Positions 42,293 through 51,006 of a stretch of 64,000 nt of DNA are shown piece after piece. Each line of letters opens with the position of its first letter. The first letter of the stretch is position 1. The stretch comes from Luteimonas cucumeris. Its GTDB lineage: Bacteria; Pseudomonadota; Gammaproteobacteria; Xanthomonadales; Xanthomonadaceae. The notes beneath the pieces are model-generated. The model saw nothing but the letters and a program-made list of their open reading frames with translations, was not told where the DNA came from and searched no databases. A program made the position numbers and the translations under genes. Location of the stretch: contig NZ_VLKN01000003.1 of the NCBI RefSeq assembly GCF_007830035.1, positions 434,001 to 498,000 of the forward strand, given 5' to 3'.

Positions 42293-43632
42293 GCACGTCA
42301 CGAGGCCGGATCACGGCCGGATATGCCTGCCTGGCCGTGGTGGCATTGGCCGGTGGCCAGGCGAGGGCGCAGCAGGCCGATGGTGTTTCCAGTTCGCATC
42401 TCGATGAATTGCAGCAGCAGGTTACTGCGCAGACGCAGAAGCTGGAGTTGCTGCGCCAGGCCCTGGCCGAACAGGAACGCGGCGTCGCGGAACTGCAACG
42501 GGCGTTGAACCAGGAGCGCCTGGCGGCCGCGCGGGGCAGGGGAGGTGCGTCGGCTGCCCAGGAAAACACGCCGATCGAACCGACGCTGGCGCAGTCGCAG
42601 GCGCAAGCCTCGCCGACGCCGGCACAGGATGCGCCGCCCGCGCAACCGGTCGGGCGCGCGCCGGAACCGGAAACGCGTCCGCCGGAAGTCGCACAGATTT
42701 TCGACCAGCCCGGCGTGCTGACGCCGGGTGGCACGTTCGTGCTGGAACCGTCGCTGCAGTTCGGCTATTGGGCCAACGACCGCGTCGCTTTGGTCGGCTA
42801 CACGGTCATCCCGGCAATCCTGATCGGCCTGATCGACGTACGCCAGGTCAAGACGACGTCCGGGATCGCCACGCTGACCGGCCGCATGGGCCTGGGCGAC
42901 CGCTTCGAACTGGAAGCCAAGGTGCCGTACATGTACGTGAGCGGCGATACGGTCAGCCGCGAAATCTTCACCGGCAGCGCCGTCGACCGCGTGTTCAACG
43001 CGACAGGCCACGGCCTGGGCGATATCGAAGCGACGCTGCGTTACCAGATCAACCAGGGCGGCATGGATGCGGCCTACTGGATCGGTTGGCTGCGCTACAA
43101 GAGCCGCACCGGCAAGGACCTGTTCGAAGTCGTCACCGATTGCGTGACGCGTTGCGTCGGCAATGCCACCGGCACCGGCCTGCCGCTCGAGTTGCCGACC
43201 GGCACCGGTTTCGAGGCGCTGCAGCCCGGCGTGACCTGGTTGTATCCCACCGATCCGGTGGTGTTCTTCGGCAGCTTCAGCTACCTGCACAATTTCCCGC
43301 GCGACAACGTTTCGCGGCGCGTGCTGGGCGGCGCCGAGGAATCGCTGGGCGAGATCGATGCCGGCAACATCTATGGCTTCAACGTCGGCATGGGCCTGGC
43401 GTTGAACGAAAAGGCCTCGATCAGCCTGGGCTACGACCAGAGCATCGTGGGCAAGACCCAGCAGAACGGCAAGGACGCCGCCGGCGCAGTGCGCGTGGTG
43501 CTCGGCACGCTGCTGGTCGGCGCCTCGTACCGCTACAACGAACGCAGCACCCTGAACCTGTCGCTGGGCGTCGGTGTCACGCGCGACACTCCGGACCTCA
43601 CGCTGACGGCGCGGCTGCCGACCTCATTCTGA
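42289..43632 (+). CDS. FapF-like outer-membrane pore (coiled coil plus beta-barrel)
   Basis: This 447-residue protein has a signal peptide (1-28) and a heptad-rich coiled coil (about residues 34-80: SSHLDELQQQVTAQTQKLEL...). A Pro/Ala/Gln-rich linker to residue 140 leads to a C-terminal beta-barrel domain from about residue 150 (LEPSLQFGYWANDRV... to the terminal Phe). This matches FapF, the trimeric pore that exports fibre subunits in Pseudomonas and uses its coiled coil as a plug. A TTG start overlaps the previous stop (TTGA). The C-terminal Phe fits Bam-dependent assembly. Confidence 0.82.
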   Translation: MSTSRGRITAGYACLAVVALAGGQARAQQADGVSSSHLDELQQQVTAQTQKLELLRQALAEQERGVAELQRALNQERLAAARGRGGASAAQENTPIEPTLAQSQAQASPTPAQDAPPAQPVGRAPEPETRPPEVAQIFDQPGVLTPGGTFVLEPSLQFGYWANDRVALVGYTVIPAILIGLIDVRQVKTTSGIATLTGRMGLGDRFELEAKVPYMYVSGDTVSREIFTGSAVDRVFNATGHGLGDIEATLRYQINQGGMDAAYWIGWLRYKSRTGKDLFEVVTDCVTRCVGNATGTGLPLELPTGTGFEALQPGVTWLYPTDPVVFFGSFSYLHNFPRDNVSRRVLGGAEESLGEIDAGNIYGFNVGMGLALNEKASISLGYDQSIVGKTQQNGKDAAGAVRVVLGTLLVGASYRYNERSTLNLSLGVGVTRDTPDLTLTARLPTSF

Positions 43633-44014
43633 AACCATGGTCCGCGCACCCGGTGGCGCCAAGGCAGGAGGGCACAAGCTGGGTTTCGGCCTTCAGCCCA
43701 GCGGGCAAGCCATGTGGCATGCGCCATAGTTAATTTCGCAATCTTGGTACTTATAGATGCTGTTGCGCAGCAAGTACATCGGCTAGTAAAGGCTATTGTT
43801 AGCGAATGATACTACTAGGTGTTGCCCGCTAGTAAAGTGCGCCTCTGTTGCGTGCTCAGAGAGCACCCCGCGCAACACTCCGACTTACGGCGCATGGCAT
43901 AAGGTACGTAAAAGCTCATCGCCTAGTGCCTCTGCTGCACCTCAGCGGCGGAGCTGGTCCAAGACAGGCCGCACACATCATCCCTCAGTTGGCGGGGAAT
44001 CCACGACGACGCAT
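43633..44014. other. Island boundary, no gene
   Basis: At about 43730 the composition shifts from GC-rich core sequence to more AT-rich DNA (TTAATTTCGCAATCTTGG...). CTAGTAAAG is repeated directly at about 43782 and 43832. I see no gene, tRNA or clear attachment site. A short TTTCGCA resembles the XerC arm of dif, but the match does not extend. Confidence 0.45.
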
Positions 44015-45444
44015 CTAGGCCACGCCAACCTCACTAAATCCCCTGGCGACCAAAGCGGGGCGAAGGGCATCGAGCGCAGTGGTAGGAACACCCAACCACA
44101 CCAGATTCCTCGCGCGTGTCACGGCCACGTAACCGATGCGACCCAGCTCCGTTTCCGCACCCCGCAATAACGTTTCGGCGTGATCCTTCTCGGCGAGGTA
44201 CAGCACTGCATCGAGGGTTTCGCCTTTGACCTTATGCACGGTGTGGATGCGTAAGTTCGCGTGTGGGCCGGTGGCAAGGTCCGCACCTGCGTGCAGCGGT
44301 GCGTTCGTCAGTTCGGTCTTGGCTAGTCGGCTGCCTAGGTTGGGCACTGGCTCAAGTCCATGATCTTCTTGCAGGCGCGCCATGAGGGCACGGATGTTCG
44401 CGAGCAGTTGCGGCTGCCACTGAGTGTCGGCCACCAGCGTGGATGCCGGCAGTCCCGTGCCCGGATCGCGCGTGAAACTCCAAATGATGCGTCGCACCGG
44501 TTTCATCTCCGGGTGACGAGTCGCCTGGGTCACGGAGGCGAGCCACCCGTCCCCGGGCTTCTTCAATAGGCCAGCTATATAGCCGGCGACGACTTTGAAT
44601 GCCCCTGAAAAATCCCGGTGCTGATCACGCAGCAGGGCAGCGCGTGCGAACTGCTTAACCAGCCCTTGCCCGATCGACGCGTCGGCACCGACTAAGGCGG
44701 CAGCGGTCGCACTGGCACGACAGACCACTGCGGACTTATCCACGCACAGGCCTGCCGCGGCAACAGCGGCCTGAAAAGCGACCAGAAGCTTGTCTCGATC
44801 GGCCTTCTTGTAGCCAATGAAAAACGCGCCGTTAGATTCCTCCGGCTTAGGCCGATCCGCCGTATCAACCCGGCTCGCCAAAGCGTTGGCCAATGCCACG
44901 ACAGACGGGACTGAGCGAAAGTTTCGGGTCAGCGCGGTCCGTTGACCATAGTCGGTCAAAATTGGCCGTCCGCGCCCGCGAATTCGTAGATGCCTTGCGA
45001 CGGATCTCCAATCAACGTTACCTGTGTCCCGGCGTTGGCGAGTTCTTGCAAGATCGCCTGATGCACCGTGCCGATGTCTTGCGACTCGTCAATGAGGACG
45101 TGCGGGTAGCGCCGAACTAGGGCTCTTAAAATCAGACGTTGGCGCTGCAGGGTGCGCAAAGCCCACACCTGTCCCAATGAGTGGGTGTAAGCCCCGATAG
45201 CACCCAGGCGCGCGACAACCGCCGTGCCCCCATTGATCGGGATCAGCGTCTTGTTCATTCGGAAACTGAATTGCGTGGTGCCGCCATGATGATTCGCGAC
45301 GACCTTCTCGACCTTATCGTGAGGGACCGGGAACGCTTTTTTTCCGTTCGCCGGTTGCGCCCAAAACAGGAAGTCCTTGTTCTTCAGGAACGGCTCTGCG
45401 CCGGAGATCAGGAAGGGGGCTCGCGAGCAACCCATGGTGCGCAC
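44015..45444 (-). pseudogene. UvrD/Rep-type helicase, N-terminally truncated and frameshifted
   Basis: Two consecutive minus-strand frames form one helicase. 45444-44956 encodes HVLIDESQDIGTVHQAILQEL and GDPSQGIYEFAGADGQF (motifs II and III), then a TGA; 44959-44015 continues with TALTRNFRSVPSVVALANAL (motif IV) and HTVHKVKGETLDAVLY and YVAVTRARNLVWLG (motifs V and VI). Restoring one T in the TTTT run at about 44958-44962 would rejoin the frames. The upstream Walker A motif is missing altogether, because the frame starts abruptly near 45444, so the gene would remain non-functional even without the frameshift. Confidence 0.85.
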
Positions 45445-45776
45445 TGAGCTAGCTTCCCGTGGGAAACTGGCGACGACCGATTTCGATTAGGCGCCGTTAT
45501 CGGGGGTAGGGGACGGGTGCTTTCGACCGAGACTGTGTGAAAACTCCCAGAGAGTTTTCGGTGATTAAAGAATGATCAGTTTCGTGCTTTTTCCACGAGC
45601 TTCGTAGAGATCTTCTTGCGTACTCGGCCTGAGATTCAAGCTCGCGCCACATCGACTTGATGTTTTCACAAAGCCTCGACCCAAAGCGGACATGGAGTCT
45701 TGGTGCGCAAGGACTGTGGCAACGCTCTTTTTCAGAAACGACGAACCATGCGATTCGCTTATGCTCGTCGGTAGCT
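45445..45776. other. Gap with short inverted-repeat remnant
   Basis: TGTGAAAAC at 45536-45544 is matched in inverted orientation by GTTTTCACA at 45662-45670, about 135 bp apart. A separate hairpin GAAAACTC-CCAGA-GAGTTTTC sits at 45539-45559. This looks like the end of an insertion sequence or a MITE remnant. A minus-strand frame here (45565-45957) has no family signature. No transposase is left. Confidence 0.4.
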
Positions 45777-46712
45777 TTAAGTACCCGATGTTGCTGAACA
45801 AACGCAGCGGAACCCGATATCGCCCGCCGGGTTGTCGATCGCCCTCGCCAGGCGCGCAGGGGGGCGGTATCGCGGCGAATGATGAGGATCGCAAAGATGG
45901 GAGCCGCCCTTCAGGACGCGACGCGGCACCTGGCCATTCGCACCGAACATCAGGCAACTTTCGACCGCATTGGTGATCTTGGGGTTTCGCCGGATGGTGT
46001 GGGTTCTCGGGCGATCATGTCGCGGGCTCCAGAAGTCGGCGGTCCACTCCCATACGTTCCCGATCATGTCGAATATTCCGAACAGGTTCGGTGGATATGA
46101 CCCTACCGGTGATGTCCGCAGATAGCCATCTTCGGCCGTATTCTCGTTCGGAAACGATCCCTGCCAGGTATTGGCCATGTATGCACCTCCCGGAGTGAGC
46201 TCGGCTCCCCAGGGGTACTCGTCCTGACTCGTCGCCCTGGCGGCGAATTCCCATTGCGCCTCGGTGGGGAGTTCCTTGCCTGCCCAACGGGCATAGGCTT
46301 GGGCATCCGCATATGCAACATGCACGACCGGATGATCCTCGAGCCCACGGAGATCGGAGCCCCGCCCGAGCGGATGCCTCCAGTTCGCATCAGCAAGGAG
46401 GCGCCAGGCGTGCCGCTTCGCGTCGCCATGCATCGGGGATTCCGGGAGGAAAACATGCGAACCATGCTGCGATGGAAAGGATGGGCCTGCAGCTTCATGA
46501 GCCGTGCCAAGTCCCAGTTCCGCGAGAGTGACGTGTCCCGTCGCTTCAACGAAGGTCGAGAATTCGGCGTTCGTCACGGGATGGACGTCCATGTGGAAGC
46601 CATCGACCATCACTTTGTGGGCAGACGTTTCTTCCAGGAAGTGATGATCAGACCCCATGACGAACGCGCCGCCCGGAATCCAGACCATCTGCGCGGGTGA
46701 TCTGCGGTTCAA
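45777..46712 (-). CDS. Formylglycine-generating-enzyme (SUMF1) family protein lacking one active-site Cys
   Basis: This 311-residue FGE-sulfatase domain has the family motifs MVWIPGGAFVMGSDHHFLEE, HPVTNAEFSTFVEATGHVT, PVVHVAYADAQAYARWAGKELPTE, IGNVWEWTADFW and C-terminal GFRCV. Canonical FGE has two copper-binding active-site Cys five residues apart in the last third; here the first is present (GGSHLC) but the second is replaced (DPHHSPRYR instead of the usual YC). The second FGE at 57 kb has both. A TTG start at 46712 is favoured by GGGAGG six bases upstream. It may be inactive, regulatory or decaying. Confidence 0.85.
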   Translation of the reverse strand: MNRRSPAQMVWIPGGAFVMGSDHHFLEETSAHKVMVDGFHMDVHPVTNAEFSTFVEATGHVTLAELGLGTAHEAAGPSFPSQHGSHVFLPESPMHGDAKRHAWRLLADANWRHPLGRGSDLRGLEDHPVVHVAYADAQAYARWAGKELPTEAQWEFAARATSQDEYPWGAELTPGGAYMANTWQGSFPNENTAEDGYLRTSPVGSYPPNLFGIFDMIGNVWEWTADFWSPRHDRPRTHTIRRNPKITNAVESCLMFGANGQVPRRVLKGGSHLCDPHHSPRYRPPARLARAIDNPAGDIGFRCVCSATSGT

Positions 46713-47169
46713 GTGCCACCTCCCGAGACGTTCGCGCGTCGTTCGGATGATCAGACGAACGATGAAACAAGCCGTAATGAAACCATCTGCGGCGCGCTTT
46801 GTATCTCCGGAATGCTACGCATGCCTGCATCAGTAGATTCGCTCACCCGATGCACGGGATGCGTCGCGTGTCGTGGCGCCGGACCGCAGTGCGGGGATAT
46901 TGGCCAGAGGTTTTAGCTCATTCGCGCGTCGCTGGCGGAGCGTTCGATCAAGTGGCGTTTGGCGATCTAAGTATTTCTGCGTAGCCACGTCTGTCGCTTC
47001 TCCGAATATCCCGGCCCCGGTCGAGTCTGCATACTGAGATCGACGCAGATCCTCAAGGGTGCGTCTCGCATCTGGCGCCATGCGGCAGATGGACTTCAGA
47101 AGGTTCTCGGGATGGGAGCAACGAAAAGATGGTCATTCGCGTGCTGGACGTGCGGCTTCTGGTCGCACT
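46713..47169. other. 457-bp gap, no gene recognised
   Basis: The stretch is upstream of the minus-strand FGE gene and of the truncated DUF1214 fragment. Open frames (for example 46830-47081 on the minus strand) have no start signal or family signature. It presumably includes the FGE promoter. Confidence 0.4.
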
Positions 47170-47547
47170 GGGAATCGCAACGGTTGGGGGCTGAACCCTG
47201 ACAAGGATGCGATCTACCTGAACGTGTTCCCGGAACACAACGACGGCAAGACGCCTTATGAGTTGACCGTGGGTGATGTGCCCGTGGATGCGTTCTGGTC
47301 CATCACGGTGTACACGAAGGAAGGTTTCTTCCAGCCCAACTCGCTGAATGCCTATTCCATCAACAGCATCACGGGAAAGAAGGGCGCGGACGGAACCATC
47401 ACGGTGAAGTTCGGCGGCTGCACCGCCGACAGTGTGAATTGCCTCCCTGTCACGCCCGGCTGGAACTACATGGTGCGGTTGTATCGCCCGCGTTCGGAAA
47501 TCCTGGATGGCAGCTGGACCTTTCCCGTCGCGACGCCGGTGCCTTGA
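47170..47547 (+). pseudogene. DUF1214 domain, 3' fragment
   Basis: From about 47170 the frame encodes a typical C-terminal DUF1214 region: [62 protein letters not shown] and [16 protein letters not shown]-like ending. Full proteins have a long N-terminal part (often with DUF1254) that is absent. The 37 codons before the homology are unrelated. It is a truncated remnant. Confidence 0.8.
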
Positions 47548-47583
47548 GCGTGGCGATGGCCTCTTCGATCGTTGGAGAATGAC

Positions 47584-47832
47584 GTGAAATAGCTGGCGAC
47601 CTGCCTGCTCGCAATGCTGCTGGCCGCTTGTGCCAGCACGCCCACGGTGAGCACGGATACCGATCCCCAAGGCAACTTCGCGGGTTACAGGACGTTCCGC
47701 TGGATCCAGCCGCCACAGGATGTTTCTCCGCTCCTGGCGCAAAGGATCGTCGCGGGCGTGAACAGCCAGTTGGTGGCACGCGGCTGGTCGGAGGCGGCAG
47801 ACGCGGACGTTGCCATTGCGGCCCACGTGGCG
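47584..47832 (+). pseudogene. DUF4136 lipoprotein, nonsense-mutated and 3'-truncated
   Basis: GTG-AAA-TAG-CTG-GCG at 47584 reads V-K-stop-L-A, then ATCLLAMLLAACASTP, a lipobox signal followed by DPQGNFAGYRTFRW and RIVAGVNSQLVARGWSE, the start of a DUF4136 domain. The third codon looks like CAG mutated to TAG. Homology stops at about 47832, where the sequence changes to the antisense of the neighbouring DUF1622 gene. The stop and the truncation make it non-functional unless the ATG at 47614 is used. Confidence 0.75.
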
Positions 47833-48131
47833 AAGGTCCGGATCAAGGCGATGGCACCGAGCTGCGCGATGGCGTGCCAAGTGGGTGCGATGGAGGACTC
47901 AAGGATGTCGGCTCCGAGCTGCAGAGTCAGCCCCGCCACCAGCCAGCGCGCATAACCAAGCCAGATCTGGCGGGATTGCTCCGTGCGTTCGGACGGCGGG
48001 GTAGACAGGAGTCCAAGTGTCCTGCCCACGGCCAGGAGGGTGGCCACAGTGATGACGACCAGCACGACTGCTTCGATAAAGAGGACAACCAATCCTGTCG
48101 TATCGGTGACGATCACTTCCAGGAATTCCAT
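47833..48131 (-). pseudogene. DUF1622 membrane protein, C-terminally truncated
   Basis: The minus-strand frame from 48131 encodes a DUF1622-type small membrane protein: two hydrophobic helices (VVLFIEAVVLVVITVATLL and LAVGRTLG), RQIWLGYARWLVAGLTLQLGADILESSIAPTW and IAQLGAIALIRTF. Family homology ends at that last Phe (47832), where the sequence becomes the antisense of the DUF4136 fragment. The frame itself runs on to 47685. The usual last 10-20 residues are missing, so function may be impaired but not necessarily abolished. Confidence 0.75.
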
Positions 48132-48170
48132 GCGTGCGCTTCCGGAAAAGAGTGTGGTCGGGGGCGGATA

Positions 48171-48647
48171 TCACCCGAACGGGTGGACGCCAAATACCAT
48201 GCTGCAGATCGCCAGGATGCCGACCAGCAGAAGCGCGCAGGCCACCATCAGCGTCATCGAGACGGGGTAGGGGCTGAGCCCACGGATCTGGCTGGAAACG
48301 ATGCCTTCCTCGCGGTCCGCGCGCAGTGCTCGCATGAATTGGATGTGGTAGGCGATCCCGACGAAGAGCATGCCGATTCCCAGTGCCACGAGCGCGGTCC
48401 CGAAATTGCGCGGCGCGTTTGCACCGATACTGACTTCGCTAAGGCTTTGGACGCTGCTGAATACCTGGAAAATAGTGAAGCCGAAGCCGATCAGCGACAG
48501 CGATGTTCGAATTACCGACATCAACGTCCGTTCGGCGGCAAGGCGAGTGCGTTGGTAAGCCATGCCCGTCCGGCGGGCCCCCATTTGCACGGAAGGATTG
48601 TCGGCGTGGGGAGTTTTCGTTGGACTGTGTTCCGGGTGGGGAAGCAT
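48171..48647 (-). CDS. DUF202 (YidH-type) inner-membrane protein
   Basis: This 158-residue protein has the DUF202 signature: MGARRTGMAYQRTRLAAERTLMSVIRTSLSLIGFGFTIFQVF, then two further hydrophobic helices (FGTALVALGIGMLFVGIAYHI and MTLMVACALLLVGILAIC). The start at 48647 gives a short hydrophilic N terminus, while the longer frame upstream overlaps the next gene. No function is known for the family. It sits between the DUF1622 remnant and an unrecognised membrane-protein gene on the same strand. Confidence 0.85.
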   Translation of the reverse strand: MLPHPEHSPTKTPHADNPSVQMGARRTGMAYQRTRLAAERTLMSVIRTSLSLIGFGFTIFQVFSSVQSLSEVSIGANAPRNFGTALVALGIGMLFVGIAYHIQFMRALRADREEGIVSSQIRGLSPYPVSMTLMVACALLLVGILAICSMVFGVHPFG

Positions 48648-48667
48648 ATGATCTCCGTGAATTTGAC

Positions 48668-49087
48668 TCACTGTCCTGCGGATACCCTGCGACGGCGCAC
48701 GACGCGAGCCAAGCGCGCGATCGGGCCGCGGAAGATCAGATAGGGGAGGAAGCCGAGGACAAACGCGATGTAAAGTGCCTCGAGCGGGCGCACCAGTCCC
48801 TCCATGGCCTTGTACTGGTACACCGCGTCGATGAGGACGCCGAGCAGCAGGATGCGTCCCGTCGAGCGCAGGCCATCGCGCAGCGCCGCGCGTCGTGATT
48901 GCGGGTCGGTCGAGGCGATGCGCCAAAAATAGGGCGTGATGCCCGTGCGTGAGTCCTTGATGCCGTCGCGCGTCGCCATCAGCAGTGACATCAGCGGCTG
49001 CAGGATGAAGCGAAAGGCGAATGGGCCTTCGGGCCTGGCCAGGATTTCGGTCCAGAAGGTTCGCGTCAAGTCGAGGAAGGATTCCAT
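48668..49087 (-). CDS. Uncharacterised membrane protein
   Basis: I do not recognise the family of this 139-residue protein. It begins MESFLDLTRTFWTEILARPEGPFAFRFILQPL, has a hydrophobic segment (RILLLGVLIDAVYQY, about 80-95) and another (LYIAFVLGFLPYLIF, about 105-120), and ends basic (RRRRVSAGQ). GAAGAA lies upstream of the ATG at 49087. It lies 20 bp upstream of the DUF202 gene on the same strand, so the two are probably co-transcribed. Confidence 0.7.
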   Translation of the reverse strand: MESFLDLTRTFWTEILARPEGPFAFRFILQPLMSLLMATRDGIKDSRTGITPYFWRIASTDPQSRRAALRDGLRSTGRILLLGVLIDAVYQYKAMEGLVRPLEALYIAFVLGFLPYLIFRGPIARLARVVRRRRVSAGQ

Positions 49088-49431
49088 GAGTTCTTCGTCA
49101 TTAGCAGCATGGCCGGAACGATTCCGGAGGTAGCGATACGTGCGCCTGTGGATTCGCCAATCGAACGGCGTACTAGGATTTTCTGGACGAAAACCATTGT
49201 TATCAATCCGCAAACAACCACGAATTGCGCGGTCGTTTGACATGGATCGGCTCAGTAGAACCACTGAGCTGGCGTGCTGCGCAGGTCACATAAGTAGATT
49301 CACGTGGGCAGCGCTGCTTGATTGAGTATGTGGGCTCTTGCAAACTCGCATTAAGGGGAGTCACGGAACGTAGCTGTCCAGAGCTCTGGAGCGTCATGGC
49401 CGCACTCAATAATTTGGCAGGATAGGCCGAC
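49088..49431. other. Divergent promoter region with hairpin
   Basis: This 344-bp gap separates the minus-strand membrane-protein gene from the plus-strand kinase gene. GCTCAGT-AGAACC-ACTGAGC (49250-49269) is a perfect inverted repeat that could be an operator or a structured leader. The frames seen across it have no family signature. Confidence 0.4.
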
Positions 49432-51006
49432 ATGGCCTGGCCCAGGACCCCGGACCTCATGCGGTCGCGCCTTGGCGCGACGGGCGTCGGGTACGCCTGT
49501 GGACTGCTGGGCCAGGTGGCGTCACACGCGTTGTTCGTGCGCCCGGCCGAGATCACGTCGATCTGGCTCCCTGGCGGGCTGGTCATGGCGTTCCTCATCT
49601 GCCGGCCGCCCGGACGTTGGCCCTACCTCTTGGCCGGATTCGTCCTCGGCGGCGTGTGCGCGTTCGCGCTGCGCTCGGGGATGGTCGTCATTCCCTTGCT
49701 TGGCTACCTCTGGTTGTCCGCCTGCATGGCGGCAGGTGCGGCGACGGTCAAGCTGGTGCCCGGACAGGTGACGATGTTTCCGACCATCAGCCACCTTGTA
49801 AGGTTCTTCCTTTACGTCGTCGTGGGGGTTTCCTGCGCCTGTGCGTCCGGGTTCATCGGCGTGGTGTCCCTGATCCGCGATGACGTTGCCATGCCTCGTT
49901 TGTGGGTACTGAGCACGACCGCGTACGCAGTTGCATTCATGCTCATCACCCCGCTGGCCGTTGACCTGATCCGCTCGAGATTCCCCCCTTGGCGCGATAT
50001 CGGGAGGCAGGTGATCGGATTTGCGCTTTTCAGCATCGGGTTGTGGATTCTGTCGATCCTGGCATGGCATGCGGTTCCATCGAACCTGAGCAGTGTCCCA
50101 CTGGCGCTCTTTGCCCCCATCCCGCTATTGATGCTGGCGGCGTTCCAGTTCGGGAGATTTGGTCCCAGCGTGGGCCTGATCATCGCGTTCCTCCCGGCGA
50201 TCGTGATCGCCACCAGGCTGGACAAGGCGGACACGTTCGAGGTCGGTCTGGTAAACAGCTACATCATGCAGCTCTGGACCCTGGCTTGCGGTGTCCTTGT
50301 CCATGCCCTGGCTATTCAGGCAAGGCAAAGGAACGACATCCTGCAGAGATTGTCTGTTACCAGTGAAGAGAACAAGAGTCTGGCGGCAAGGTTGATGCTG
50401 AGTCAGGAGGAACAGAGCATCCGCCTCTCGAGAGAGCTTCACGATGGCGTGAATCAGAAGCTGACGTTCTTCTCGATTGCGCTCAGTGCATTGAAGCTTC
50501 GCAGCCCCGTGGAACTGCATCCTCCTATCGAGGAATTGACCACTGGGGTTCGTGGTCTCATCGACGAGGTCAGGGAAATTTCCCACAGCCTGCATCCCGC
50601 AGCGCTTGAGCACGCCGGTCTCGCGGGAGCGCTCGACGACCTGGTCAGGATGATCGATGGCAAGTGGGAGGGCGAGATTGCGCTCATGGTCGAGATCGAC
50701 CCGGATGCGAACCCCTTGACGGGAGAAAATGCCTTGTGCTTCTACAGGGTAGCTCAGGAAGCCATTCGCAATGCAGTCCAGCATTCGGGGGCCCGCGGGA
50801 TGAAGATCATGCTGGTGGCGCGAAGCAATCGTTGGCGCTTGCGTGTTTCAGACAACGGTCGGGGATTTGCGCCAGATGGCGTGAACGTGCGCAGTGGGCT
50901 CGGGTTGTTGAGCATGAGGGAGCGGGTCAAGTCAGCAGATGGCCGCCTGTACATTCGATCACGTCCTGAATTTGGAACGAGCATAACCGTGGAGATGCGG
51001 GCATGA
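49432..51006 (+). CDS. MASE1-domain sensor histidine kinase (NarL-partner type)
   Basis: This 524-residue kinase has an N-terminal MASE1-like membrane domain with about eight hydrophobic segments (residues 15-295). A coiled linker leads to a HisKA_3 dimerisation domain whose phosphoacceptor His337 lies in RLSRELHDGVNQ, then an HATPase domain with RVAQEAIRNAVQHSGA and VSDNGRGF. HisKA_3 kinases pair with LuxR/NarL response regulators, and such a gene follows with an ATGA overlap. The ligand is unknown. Sulfatase genes follow, but regulation of them is speculation. Confidence 0.88.
   Translation: MAWPRTPDLMRSRLGATGVGYACGLLGQVASHALFVRPAEITSIWLPGGLVMAFLICRPPGRWPYLLAGFVLGGVCAFALRSGMVVIPLLGYLWLSACMAAGAATVKLVPGQVTMFPTISHLVRFFLYVVVGVSCACASGFIGVVSLIRDDVAMPRLWVLSTTAYAVAFMLITPLAVDLIRSRFPPWRDIGRQVIGFALFSIGLWILSILAWHAVPSNLSSVPLALFAPIPLLMLAAFQFGRFGPSVGLIIAFLPAIVIATRLDKADTFEVGLVNSYIMQLWTLACGVLVHALAIQARQRNDILQRLSVTSEENKSLAARLMLSQEEQSIRLSRELHDGVNQKLTFFSIALSALKLRSPVELHPPIEELTTGVRGLIDEVREISHSLHPAALEHAGLAGALDDLVRMIDGKWEGEIALMVEIDPDANPLTGENALCFYRVAQEAIRNAVQHSGARGMKIMLVARSNRWRLRVSDNGRGFAPDGVNVRSGLGLLSMRERVKSADGRLYIRSRPEFGTSITVEMRA

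Noticed and set aside
43731-43745. Second dif half-site at the island's left edge
   Set aside because: Only TTTCGCA resembles the XerC arm; centre and XerD arm do not match, so it is likely chance.
44015-45444. Active Gabija-type defence system
   Set aside because: Only a broken UvrD-like helicase fragment is present, with no GajA-type nuclease beside it and no Walker A motif.
46830-47081. Minus-strand 83-codon frame
   Set aside because: No ribosome-binding site, no family signature and it lies in a decayed region.
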